A stretch of DNA of 64,000 nt from Eretmocerus hayati. Taxonomy: Eukaryota > Arthropoda > Insecta > Hymenoptera > Aphelinidae. This document shows, piece by piece, positions 48,612 through 59,118 of the stretch (its first letter is position 1; each line of letters begins with the position of its first letter). The stretch spans positions 125,580,305-125,644,304 of the forward strand of contig CM056743.1 in NCBI GenBank assembly GCA_029851415.1, read 5' to 3'. The notes under the pieces are model-generated. The model saw only the letters and a program-made list of their open reading frames with translations. It did not search any database and was not told where the DNA came from. Both the position numbers and the translations under genes were made by a program.

Positions 48612-49209
48612 GTGAGTTTTTTTTTTGTCAAATGCATTAAGAGGGATTTATGAAAATCAGAGCTGATTTATCAAAATCAGAGACTTTCTTTTGAACAAAT
48701 ATCGTCTGATATACTTGGGCTTTCGGAAAAATTTTTGGATCAGGTCATTGACAAACTTGTCGAAAAATCTTCTGATAGACGTGAATTATAGGTGAACTCA
48801 ATGCACAGCGAGATATTGACAGAAAAATTTCCATCAAAGTCGAAGTATTGACTGTTCTCAATAATTTGACCCGAATTCGACCCTCCACCTATCATACCAG
48901 TTTATTGGGGAAGGTTCCATCACTGTCTCTTCTTGTTTCAAATATTTTTCATCAATGAAAGGTTCGATACTGTTCTGTATGAGGGGAAAAATATTTTCAA
49001 ATTCCCTCCCACCGTTGATGATTGATAATCTGATTATCACGGGAGGGAACGAGGATTGATGTGAATGTTTTGAACCACAAGAGAGGAAGCACAACCATCC
49101 GAACGCAATCACTGTTTCCGGCTCAGAAAACTCATTGAATCCAAGCATCATGCCTAAAACTCATCTTCGAAGCTCTTAAGAAAAAATCTGGATTTATCAA
49201 TTCCTACAG

Positions 49210-49836
49210 GTCCAAGGCATATAATGAAAAAGACGGATACGTGTTACTACATGAGCATAACGAAGGAAGAAAATTCAGCCTTCGTCGTAGCAAACCAGGC
49301 AAACGGAACAGAGGCAACTCAAGTGGTCATCGATGGCAAAGCCACGACAAACCAACAACAACAGCAGCAACAACAACAACAGCCATCAGCAACAACACCA
49401 GGAACGACGACAACGTTAACAACGACGACATCTTTGGCAACGAGTACAACAACAGGAGCAGCCACAATGGGCAATGGTACTGAAGCAACTCCAACAAGTC
49501 CTCCACCATATCTGAGTGTTATCGCGGCTGACGACGACGACAATGATGATTGCGCGGATGGGAATAATAAGACGGAAGATGGTCAGAATCGCGAAGACGT
49601 CAACAATTTTGGTGTTGGCGCTCATCATCCTGCTTCAATGCAATCGGATAATCGTGACGGTATAACAACTACAACGCGATGCGGGTTCACGGAGAACAAT
49701 TATAATACCTGCACAACTAGCAGCCCTGTCAAGTTTCGACTTCCAAAAGTTATTCTACAGGTCCTCCCTGGCACAACAACACCACCATCACTACTACAAC
49801 AACATAATAATCTACTTCTAGCAACTGATGTTCATC
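49210..49836 (+). CDS. SLO2 exon with conserved start and low-complexity linker
   Basis: The first 35 or so codons are conserved SLO2 sequence (GPRHIMKKTDTCYYMSITKE, then ENSAF). The remainder of this 209-codon exon is low-complexity: about ten glutamines from CAA/CAG codons, threonine-rich TTTTLTTTTSLATSTTT, the proline patch TSPPPYLSVIAA, an acidic DDDDNDD run and a second Gln/Asn/Leu patch before DVH. In vertebrates this inter-RCK linker is poorly conserved and disordered. The donor gtgagt at 49837 leaves one base, matched by the two-base start of the exon at 55641. An earlier internal gt site near 49760 is weaker. Confidence 0.9.
49351..49386 (+). repeat. CAA/CAG trinucleotide run within SLO2 exon
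   Basis: An interrupted CAA/CAG tract encodes roughly ten consecutive glutamines (Asn-Gln10-Pro). The mixture of CAA and CAG codons lowers slippage. It lies in the disordered inter-RCK linker. Confidence 0.9.
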
Positions 49837-49900
49837 GTGAGTGTCGCATGCAGCCTGCCTCTTTTTGCTATTAGAACTGCATCTTTTCTTTTGATATGAT

Positions 49901-50611
49901 ATGATCAATCTGCTTCATAATGTGCTATGCTGTTTTTCCACCATCCAGTTTCAGCATTTCAGATGCTCGATTCGTAGATTTGATAGGATTCAAGATATAG
50001 TGCGCATTCGATCGAGATATTATTGCGCTCATGCCGCTTTTCAGATAGGATCTAGCTTTGATAGCTGTGCGTTTTCAGAATTAGATACTTCGATGGACGA
50101 CTTTGATCTTACATTTTCGAATTCGCTCTGGTATTTCAAATCCTGTTTTGGTGCCTTTAATCATTTGAGAAATTCTAAATCAGTCAAACAAAAAGCGTCC
50201 TCTTGGACATATAAGGATGGAATTATTTCTAGAAGATCATCAAAAAGGGATACAGCTCTTGAAATTCCAGCTCAATTTCGTAGGAATTCGAAATTGAAAG
50301 ACATAGTTTCGCTCGGAACACGCCCAGATAGAGATTATCATTTGCTTCGGCGCTTTGGTTCACAAGTTAGTGCATTGCCATGAAATTTTTGCGAAAATAT
50401 TAGATATCGAATCTCGTTGGGCAAAGTTCGAGTCGTGATTTTTGAAGGTACTTATTCTAGGATCGATTTGTCAGGGAAACTCAAACTTAGCATTGAATTT
50501 GGAAATATTTTGTCAAGTGCATCATCAAGTGCATATGAGAAGTCTTCCAACCATATGTTGCGGTTGAGTGGTCATGTGAGTCAGAGGAGTCATTTTCTTA
50601 GAGGCATGTGA
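49901..50611 (+). other. Near-continuous open frame with a single stop, unassigned
   Basis: From an ATG at 49901 the frame is open to TGA at 50381-50383, then continues in the same frame to 50611, about 237 codons with only one stop. The product includes SKSVKQKASSWTYKDGIISR and RPDRDYHLLRRFGSQ and resembles no family I know. Its frame does not join in phase to the upstream SLO2 exon. It may be an old gene fragment, a retained or alternative exon, or chance. Confidence 0.2.
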
Positions 50612-51428
50612 GTATTTTGGAATCATAAGAACTCGGACTAACTGAAGATTGAATACTTTAAGGGTTTCTGTGGAAAATTCTTGATCCGTGGGGTGGAAGA
50701 TTATGCTCAACATCGCCAACCCGGTATATAACGTGCGCATGAGTTTGCCAAGTGATTTCCACTGTTAGTGCTACAAAAAGAGGTCGAAAAGTTGGATTTC
50801 GGAAAGTCAGTTCCACGCAGTGTAGAAGAACAATAATAGTTGAACTCGCATTTTTCTCGATCTGCTGAAACTTTGAGCATTAGGTGTAATCAAAACCATG
50901 ATAATGAAATGTGTGAGCTGTGTTTGTTTCTCAGGCCAAACATCCATCGAATAACATGGTAAATATCTTCGTAGGTATGTTCCATAGCTCAAAATGCAAC
51001 CATAAGATAGATTCCCTTTGAACTACCTGAAACAGTTAGATTAAAATAAAGGACTGTTCGTTATCGACGAATCGTTAATCAGACCCATGGAATAGTTGAG
51101 AGCCGTGAGGTTAACTTTCATAAAAGTCTGGCTTTGATACAGAGTATTTATGTGGGAAGCACAATCCCGTCAATAGAAACCCAATGCAAGTATGCACTTT
51201 TCCGCCTTTGAATGATAAGATGTAAACAATTAGAGACGCTTGCGTACTTTATCTGCATGAGCTAGAATAATTAAACACGTTTTTATTGCGTCATGCCAGA
51301 AAGTTCCCGCATGAGTAGTATTCATCAATCACAGTGTCCCAAAAGTCAGTCTCCCCCCCCCACCCCCTCCTTCGGCCCATTATTTCTAAGACTATGAAAA
51401 TCATGAAAAATTCCGGAACACAAGTCCC

Positions 51429-51592
51429 CTCTCTTAACCTTTCCGAGTGAACCCCCCCCCCCTTTTGTGGCAACTCCGAAAAGAGTGAGTTTCACTCTTT
51501 CGGAGTGAGAATTCCACTCGGGCCTGAGTGAATCTCACTCTTTCCGAGTTGCCACTAAAGGGGGGTTCACTCGGGAAGGTTAAGAGAGCCTT
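51429..51592. repeat. Hairpin element with 'gagtgaaccccc' arms
   Basis: The left arm ctctcttaacctttccgagt continues into gaacccccccccc and is matched in complement by the right arm ending ggttaagagag. The interior also pairs: aactccgaaaagagtgag with ctcactctttccgagtt. The hairpin is about 164 bp. It appears to have inserted into a fragment (about 51329-51429) resembling the end of the CAGGGTGTCC family. Confidence 0.75.
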
Positions 51593-52912
51593 GAATTTGA
51601 GGCAAGAATCGGATGTTTTTAGATTCAACGTTCAATAAAGACACCTGTATTGCTACGGTATAGAGTTATCGGACCAAAAAATTATTTTGTGGTATGAAGA
51701 CAATATCCAAATCTTCGATAAGCTCTCAATGTGGAATTTAAATTGATGAGTGAAATGCTGAGATTTCCAGATAAATATTCTCTTAAGACAGGAAAAGTTG
51801 ACTCGGGGATTAATTTGGGCTCGGTTCCCAACACTCATTTTGAGGAGACTCTCGATGAGAATAGGTATCGAAGCTACAGTAGAGACTTGAAAATAGTCGT
51901 AGTTCGGGAGATTCTATTGGGAAAGACCTTTCTGACCCATAATTCTCACAGGAAATGGCACCCTCGATCAAATCTGATGCCATCATCAGACTCCCTTCTA
52001 GATCGCGGGACACGCGTCTCATGATTTTTCTCAATTTTGCAAGTTTCCAGAGATTACAAGGTCTCGGAGATGGGAGGAACTGACTCTTCGAGTTACCCTG
52101 TACGTTCCTCTTGGAGTATACGATATATTATTTCATGATTTCCCTCTTTCGCGAAGTTGGCGAGATTATATGTCATCCCAGTGCCCACCATTCATTATTG
52201 CATATACAGGGTGTCCAAAAAGCAAGTATCTCCCCTTGTTTTTTCGGAAATGGTCGGGAATCATGAAAATTCCTGGAACCTATGTCCCCTCATTTTGAAG
52301 GAGACATACGATGGTGACCTTCGTTTTGCCCTTTGGGATCATTTCGAGATCATTTGAAGGTCAACTCGATTTTTTGAATGGAATCACCAACTTTCGACCC
52401 CGGATTCAGATAGAACGTGGAAGATCATGGAACTTGTGCCGGAAACATTTTTTGATCCTACTAGACATTGACGAGGTGAATGAGGGTCGATACGAGTGGA
52501 TGGCAACCACCGTTGCTTGACGAGTGAGCATTTCCCCAAAAAGTATTTGGGAAAGAAGTTGTTCAGGATCACAGCGATAATAAGCTTGTGCCCTCAATCT
52601 AGACCTTTGAGGTCATTCTCAAAGCCATCTGAAGGTCAACTCGATGTTTCCAAATAGGAGCAGCTACTTTTGACCTCGGATTCTGAAAGAGCGTGGAAAT
52701 TATGAGAATCTCATCTGGACCGGTAAGTGTTTTAGATGAGATTTTCATAATTCTCCACACTCTTCCAGAATCCGAGGTCGGAAGTAGCTTCCAATCTGGA
52801 AAAAAATCGAGATGACCTTGAGAATCGCCTCCAAAGCCAAGGACAAGGTCACTAGCTTATTCTCGCGTGATTGTGAACAACTCTTCTCCCCCAAATATTT
52901 TTCGATGGAATA

Positions 52913-53653
52913 CAGTGAAATCTCCCAATAACGGATACCTTCGATCGCACCAAAGCTGTCCGTTATTCGGAGGCGTCCGCTAATCGGAATTTTGACCCTA
53001 AAGGCAGAATTTTCGTAAATGGTGAAGATGATCTCGTTTTTATTGCAAGTGGTTGTGAATAGTTGAACATCTGCGTTCCTACTACCAGGGACTAAAAGAC
53101 ACGTCTTACTCTCACTTGGCGGGGCGCAAGTGACGCGAGTATTCGTTCCCTCGTAGTATGTAAAAAGTATAATACGCAACTGGGGAGTAAAGAAGACGAC
53201 CACCTCCCGGATTTTTATCGGTCCCGGATTTTTATCGCTAATATCCACTCGGGAGGGGCTCGTCCTCTTTTACTCCCTAGTTGCGTAATGTACTATTTTC
53301 ACTCTTGAAACTTATCAGCTGCTTTCCGCATACTGGAGTTTTCAATCTCATACGCATTGATAATTTTGATCTTGTCTCGCACTGCCAGTCGCTTACCTTT
53401 CTCACCCATCGCGAGCGTAATAAGACCCGAACGAGTTGACAAACACGCCCTGAATGACGAGCAATGTCCGACAAGTGTCCGTTAACTTTCGATTCTAGGC
53501 GTCCGTAAGAATAGTTGTCCGCTATTTAGAGTGTCCGCTAACCGGAGAATTCAATCTCATAAGAACCAATACATTTCTGCCGGTCGCACGAAAATCGTCC
53601 GTTACTGAGAGCTGTCCGCTCATCAGAGGTGTCCGCTAAGCGAGATTTCACTG
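52913..53653 (-). mobile_element. pogo/Tigger-like element remnant, TA-flanked
   Basis: The termini are cagtgaaatctcccaataac on the left and, in complement, cagtgaaatctcgcttagcg on the right, with TA outside both (52911-52912 and 53654-53655). The phrase gtccgctaa and variants recur near both ends. Inside is a fragment coding for a CENP-B-type DNA-binding N-terminus (53299-53409). TA duplication, terminal CAGT and this domain together point to the pogo/Tigger branch of Tc1-mariner. It is 741 bp and deleted for the catalytic domain. Confidence 0.8.
53299..53409 (-). pseudogene. pogo/Tigger transposase N-terminal fragment (CENP-B-type HTH)
   Basis: An ATG at 53409 opens 36 codons reading MGEKGKRLAVRDKIKIINAY and then SMRKAADKF before a stop at 53299. 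The pattern of basic residues, LxxKxKIINxxE and then RKxAxxF is the helix-turn-helix (psq/CENP-B N) at the start of pogo-family transposases. The rest of the protein, including the DDE catalytic domain, is missing, so it cannot transpose itself. Confidence 0.7.
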
Positions 53654-54262
53654 TACTAACTCTCCGAGCTACGCGATGCTTACCATCCATTTGTATTGAC
53701 CTCAGTCTACCTCACCAAGGTCGATTCGAATCAAAAATGTATCAGACAAAAGTCTCATAATTTTTTTCGCTCTTTTAAAATCCGAGGTCGGAAGTAGGTG
53801 TCAAACATTCTCGAAGAAACAAGGATGGTCACTTACTTTTCGGACACCCTGGACAAGGTAAGGTGTAGCCTGGTATCTGTGCTAAATGTCCTCCACTATT
53901 ATAAGTTTATGTCCGCATGATCTGGACTTCCTTGTGACCCATCTTTTGGATAGCTTACAGATAACCCATTCGACTTGGCTTAGACGAAACTATAGTAGAG
54001 AATAAGAAATGTTCACAGTGATAATATATCAAAATAAAATCATCGATCAGTTCAATTTCATCAAACTAGATTTTCCTGCGTGTGTGAGTCTGCATGAATG
54101 TCAGCAATAATTGTATCTACCGTGTTCAGTTAAACCAGTGTCTTACACTTTTCGGTAAAACTCTCATCAATTGAGATATCCTGCGATAGAGCTCTCACAT
54201 TGTGAAATAGAAAACTCTCATCAAATCCAGTCTTTTTATTCCTCAGAAGAGTATCGTTTTTT

Positions 54263-54439
54263 TTGCAATTTTCCGATGTTTGGGTGCTTACAAAATTGCA
54301 GAAAATAGTATTTGCACCTCGTTCACGAGGTTTCCCGCTTCCGAGCGATTATTTCAACCATCACTTGTGGTTCAGTCCAAAAACTAATTGCTCAGAAGCG
54401 AGCTACAGCCTCTTAAAGTCGGTACAAAATGTACCATTC
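54263..54439 (+). mobile_element. Copy of the 178-bp MITE
   Basis: It begins ttgcaattttccgatgtttg and ends near aaatgtaccattc. The internal order is fixed with the other copies: gtgcttacaaaattgcag, tagtatttgcacctcgt, ccgagcgattattt, aattgctcagaagcgagct. It lies in the SLO2 intron 49837-55640. Confidence 0.78.
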
Positions 54440-55640
54440 TACCCACGCTTTGATTGATCCAAATTTCTCCCATCGATATGTGTAATCATTTTTCATCTGT
54501 GAAAATGCATTTATGTCTCCGTGTGTCTCCGAATCACGGTACACCAAATACTACAAACTGCGCCACATTTTGCGCTACCGGTCATTTCTACTCGGGTGAT
54601 AAACAAACCGTAGTTGTAGATCTACAGTCTTATTGAACTATAAAATTCCCTCAGTCACCCTCACCATTTGCTTGTATGTATGTATGTACATAATTCATAA
54701 CTGACATGAATCCATAAAACTCACTAAACGTTACAGATATTCTTTTAAAATTGGAGCAGTTTGAAAGAATGTAGCTCATCGAGTTCATTGCATCAAACCT
54801 CTATTTACAGTATTTCGAATCAGATGTCAATCTCAAATGGACAGAAACATCCCAAAAATCAATCACATGTTCTGATGTATTTAAAATCATGATGCGAGAA
54901 GCCACTCGATCATCACTATCATTTGAATCTCCGGGTCAACCACTACCCCATCAGTTTCACTGCGGAAGCCACTATCGGTGTTTATTTTTGGTGTGCGGCG
55001 AAACCCATGCACCGGTGGGTCATACATGCCATAATTCTATCGGCAGTGGCAGTGATGCACGATTTTTTGCATTGCTCGTTTTACACCGCAAAATAATGAA
55101 TGGGGAATGTAATTGATTCACTGGAGTATTACATGACTCCAAGAATAAGTTCATCACTTTGATTGAGGATGGTTTTTCAAAAGGAACCAACGTCCAGACT
55201 AGATTTCGATCATGGGCCAGAAACTAAGTATGGAAAGAAGCGAGTCTCATATTGTGATTTTTCACAATTGTACAATTTCAACAATACTATGTCCCGCATC
55301 AAATTTTGACTCGTTTATCCTTATACATATCCAAAAATTCTTTACCATGTCAATAATACTCCGGAACTTATGTTCCGATTATTGGATATCACAATTGAGT
55401 TCCAATTTCAAATGATCAATGGCAACCATCAAACCAATAAAAATTGTAGGCTCACCATGAAAAACCATCCTCATTATATTCTGCACACGAAGCATCTCTC
55501 AACGGTTACATCAAAAGTAATCATTCACATCACAAATCGCTGAGTAAGAGCGAGAATTTTGCAACTGTAGGAATCGATAAAACGAACGATGTTGAGGATT
55601 TTATTCAAAAATTCAAATTCTGATGTCTATTTTACTATAG

Positions 55641-55799
55641 CAACTTATCTCGATCCTGGAGGATTAGGCGACTCGAGGCAATGTTTGAAGGACGGAAGTT
55701 CATCGCCAACACCAATGACTGGGAATCAACTCGGTGTACCACGTGCTCATGAACCAAATCCTAATCTTCTTAGTCCGGAAATTCTCACCCAGAGGAGAG
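55641..55799 (+). CDS. SLO2 exon, inter-RCK linker
   Basis: The exon encodes PTYLDPGGLGDSRQCLKDGS, SSPTPMTGNQLGVPRAHEP and NPNLLSPEILTQRR. It takes one base of its first proline from the exon ending at 49836 and ends one base into a glycine codon completed at 57011, so phase is kept across two introns. The acceptor is ttttactatag and the donor gtaagc. The sequence is a variable linker, so the assignment rests mainly on phase and open reading. It may be alternatively spliced. Confidence 0.82.
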
Positions 55800-57010
55800 G
55801 TAAGCCACCAACTTGATGTCTCAGATGGTTTGATTAGATTAGCTACTTTACCTGAAGTTCATAACTGATACTTATTCAACTATTACACTGAATCTTGTCG
55901 TAGACTGAATTCTTCGCTCTGCTCAATTTACAATTTATTATTATTTTGGGAAATATTTGAAGCTTTTGATGAGTCAACTCTGCATTCAAATTGGTTCTTA
56001 TGATGAAAAACCTACACTACGGGTCAAAAATTTATGCACACCTAAAAAAAAATTTCGATTTTGCCCACTCGACTGCTCGGAACTCCTTGGTCCAACTCTA
56101 CTTGGGCTTATTTTGTAGCTTTTTTTAAGGACTTTGAGAGCTATTTGGTATTTTTTCTGCGCAGCTCAACAAATTCTTGCAAAATCAATCTGAAACCTCG
56201 TAGAATTTCACAAAAATCGGGCCATCACGCAAACCTCCGTAAGTCTGGCGGAAATTGATGAATTTAGATGATTTAAAGAGCATCTTAAAGTAGAAGTCAA
56301 GAGCTTCGGAATCCCTATTTAGAAATTATGCTAGGTTATTCCTGGTGTGAGCTGTGACTTTTTTTGAATAGGAAGATTTTTCTCAAAAAAGAGGACCAGT
56401 CATCAAGAAATCATGACTCATTTTTCTACTGGTATAAGCACTGATCTTGGTTCCTCTCACCAACAACACGAAAAAGCTTGGAAAGAATCAGAGGAATACC
56501 ACGGCCGGTGAGCCCGATTTCTCCATCTTTCGTGGTTTTCAGAAAAGGATTTTGAAGCCCTTGACTTCTCCTTTGGAATACTTTTCAAATCATCTAAATT
56601 CATCAATTTCCGCCAGACTTGCGGAGGTTTGCGTAATAACCCGATTTTTATAAAATTCTACAAGGCTCCAGATTGATGATTTTGCGAGAATCTACTCAGC
56701 TGCGCAGGGAAAATACCACATAGCTCTTGAAGTGCTTGAAAAAGCTACAAAATGAATCCAAGTAGAGTTATTTTGCACCAAGGAGATCCGAGCAGTCGAG
56801 TGAGCAAAATCGAAATTTTTTTTCAGGTGTGCACAAACTTTTGACCGGTATTGTACATTAAAATCCAAATTTGATTGTTTTGTACATTCATTTCAATCCA
56901 GGATGTCTAACCCAGTTTCGTTTTGAAAGATGAAATTTCTTGTTGCTTCCAGAGTCTCAAATCGATGAGTATCCTTTTGCTCTTAATTTATGATAATAAA
57001 CTCTCTTCAG
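55800..57010 (+). other. SLO2 intron, 1.2 kb, mostly one transposon
   Basis: About 840 bp of this 1.2-kb intron is the Tc1-like inverted-repeat element 56015-56853. The remainder shows no feature. Confidence 0.8.
56015..56853. mobile_element. Tc1-like inverted-repeat element, TA-flanked
   Basis: The left end is cactacgggtcaaaaattta and the right end in complement is caataccggtcaaaagtttg, both followed by tgcacacc. TA lies outside each end (56013-56014 and 56854-56855). The CxxTACCGGTCAAAA type of terminus is typical of Tc1-like transposons. Long arms continue inward through attttgcccactcgactgct and gcgcagct, so the element is largely a hairpin with no transposase frame. Confidence 0.83.
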
Positions 57011-57167
57011 GGAGTCGGAGGCCTAGCATCCTACCTGTACCAGATATGCTCACAAGTTCTTCCCTCAATCTACCTGGTCAAGAATCTCTGGACGATCACG
57101 AGGGTGATGAGTCCGAAGACGAGATGGAAGATGATGTGCCTTGGCGGTCACCCAGCGAAAAAATAGC
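57011..57167 (+). CDS. SLO2 exon, linker before RCK2
   Basis: The exon encodes GSRRPSILPVPDMLTSSSL, NLPGQESLDDHEGDESEDEM and EDDVPWRSPSEKIA. The GSRRPSIxPV block is conserved in vertebrate KCNT channels, and a basic-arginine-serine motif of this type is a candidate kinase site. An acidic stretch follows. The acceptor is ctctcttcag and the donor gtgagt. It ends two bases into a codon that is completed outside the window. RCK2 and the C-terminus are not present. Confidence 0.94.
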
Positions 57168-58662
57168 GTGAGTAGTGTACATCCATACAATTAGACTTTT
57201 CCGAAAGTTACACCTTCTCTGTTTTTATTTTCAAGTAGAACGCAGATGAGAATAGTGGATTATAAATATACTCAACAGAGATTTTCATTCAATGATTTCT
57301 TTGGAAAGTCCATGCTGAAGTATCTCGCCCAATTGTGTTTTTTTGATTCTCTTTTCCCAAAAATTAATCCAAACTATCCACCGAGTGACTAACCAAATTT
57401 GTGTGCATTGACTGATTTGTGACTTTTATATCTTTGGAACGGTTCGACAAGTTTATTCTATATCGGACTCTACTAATTCAGACTAGTTAAGATTACAGTG
57501 GAGTACTTATACAGCATGATTGTTGACCCTTGAATCCCAATTAAATCTCAATATTTCTCACAATATCGATTTATATAGTCTTGAATAATGTGCCGCATGA
57601 AGGTAGATTTCACTTTGCAACTTCGATGTTCACCCATTGTCTGAGATACTTACACAAGGAATGATCTTATGAATTACAAGCTATAGCTATATCTATAGAT
57701 TGCGAACTTCAAAATACTTCTCTTGCGGTGGTTTGGGATGAATCGGATGACAATATTGTCCCCCTTGAGGTAGTTATGGGCTATGTTCAGTCAATTAAAC
57801 GACAAAAATTCAACCATGAACGTTCATACCTTTGATGAAGTCACATGAACGGAGAATTTACAATATTAATTAATCCAATATAATTTTAATCAATTTGGAT
57901 CATAAATGAATCCGAAATTTAACAAGAGAGAAGATGAAGAAATATTATTATAACACGTTGGCTCAGAATCAACTTCGATGAACTATTTCCGACGCAGTAA
58001 TCTTCAAAATCTCATACAAGAAATTATAGCTCTGAGGAATTTATACAATTTTTCCTTCGAGAACCTATCTCCATCACATTTTGCGAGGTGTAATGACCTC
58101 TTTCTTTGGGTTGGGCAGGGCAAATACTATAAACTTACAAAGTATGATGCGTAACAACAAGTGTTGAGTGGGTTTCTTTACTGTCTTTCTCATGACCACA
58201 TTTATTTCTGTGCACGATTCGGTATCCTCTTTCCATCAAATGCTGTCAACTATGATCTTTCATACAGCTTCAAAGGGTGAGTGCAAAAAATATTTCTCGC
58301 TTCAAATGTCCCGACTTGAGATTTGTGATGAGCTGAATTGATGCTTTAGCTTTCATCGAAGCTGGACCTTTTGTATCGCGCTCATCAGAGCAATGGTTCG
58401 ACGTAGAATTTCATAAGCAAAACATAGTTCCCTGGACTGCATGCTATTATATAGTTGCATGATTTTGATGCATGATTACACGAATATTGTTGTATATCCA
58501 TGGAGTTTGTGATTATAACTAAGGTAAGGGTACCCAACCTCCCCCCCCCCCTTAAGCCGTTTTGCCAATATTTTGGTCTACTTGAATATTTTGCGACATA
58601 GCTCAGTTCAGTTTGAAGCTTGCTGTAAAGCCTTCAGAATGAGAGAAAGTAAGTTCAATTCA

Positions 58663-58904
58663 ACACGTTCGCTGCAACGCTGTTTCTTCGTAAGTTTATT
58701 TCAGTCATGAACTGGACTATCGCGATTGGGTAGAAACGCCCACATGGAGCTAGACTCGTTTTTGGCGCATTACTCACGACCTTGGTGGAGTAAGCCACCA
58801 CGATAGATTGTTTTGGGAGAATTTCCCGAGCATGTCCGAGTCAACAAAGATTGAAAAATGAAAATCGCGGATCCCACTGGTGGGGCCCGTCGCAGCGAAA
58901 GTGT
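58663..58904. mobile_element. 242-bp insertion with short inverted termini
   Basis: The left end is acacgttcgctgcaac and the right end in complement is acactttcgctgcgac, with two or three mismatches. It interrupts the 835-bp family copy. No other copy is seen in the window. Target duplication was not established. Confidence 0.5.
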
Positions 58905-58941
58905 GAAACGATCCAGAGCCATTAAGCTTACACAATTTTCT

Positions 58942-59118
58942 CGAAATAGTATATTTTGCACCGAGTTTATGAGTTAGTAACCCATTTCTGAGCGATTGGT
59001 TTTTGTCCTGAGCCGCAGATGAAGGTCAAAATAAACGCTCGGAAGTGAAGAACCTCATGAACGGGGGACAAATACTACCTTTTGCTATTTTTCAGGCACT
59101 CAAACATCGGAAAATCGC
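58942..59118 (-). mobile_element. Copy of the 178-bp MITE, inverted
   Basis: In complement it starts ttgcgattttccgatgtttg, then tagtatttgtccccc, ccgagcgtttattttga, aaccaatcgctcag, and ends ctatttcga. It is the same element as at 46271 and 54263, here inserted in the 835-bp family copy. Confidence 0.75.

Larger units (their letters stand above)
52207..53851. mobile_element. CAGGGTGTCC-ended inverted-repeat element
   Basis: The left end is cagggtgtccaaaaagcaag and the right end in complement is cagggtgtccgaaaagtaag. The interior repeats ccgaggtcggaagtagct-type and tgaaggtcaactcgat phrases in both orientations. The element at 52913-53653 is nested within it. Without that insert the host is about 900 bp, too short to be autonomous. 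Diverged relatives are at 5206-5760 and about 51329-51429. I do not assign a superfamily. Confidence 0.72.
49837..55640 (+). other. SLO2 intron, 5.8 kb
   Basis: This intron lies between the low-complexity linker exon and the next linker exon. It contains an unexplained near-continuous open frame (49901-50611), a hairpin element (51429-51592), a CAGGGTGTCC-ended element with a pogo/Tigger-like insertion (52207-53851) and a MITE (54263-54439). I see no features in 50620-51320, 53860-54250 or 54450-55640 apart from a short TGTA run near 54674. Confidence 0.75.

Noticed and set aside
52745..53248. 167-codon minus-strand frame
   Set aside because: It crosses the boundary of the pogo-like insert and the outer element, so it is a composite of repeat sequence and not a gene.
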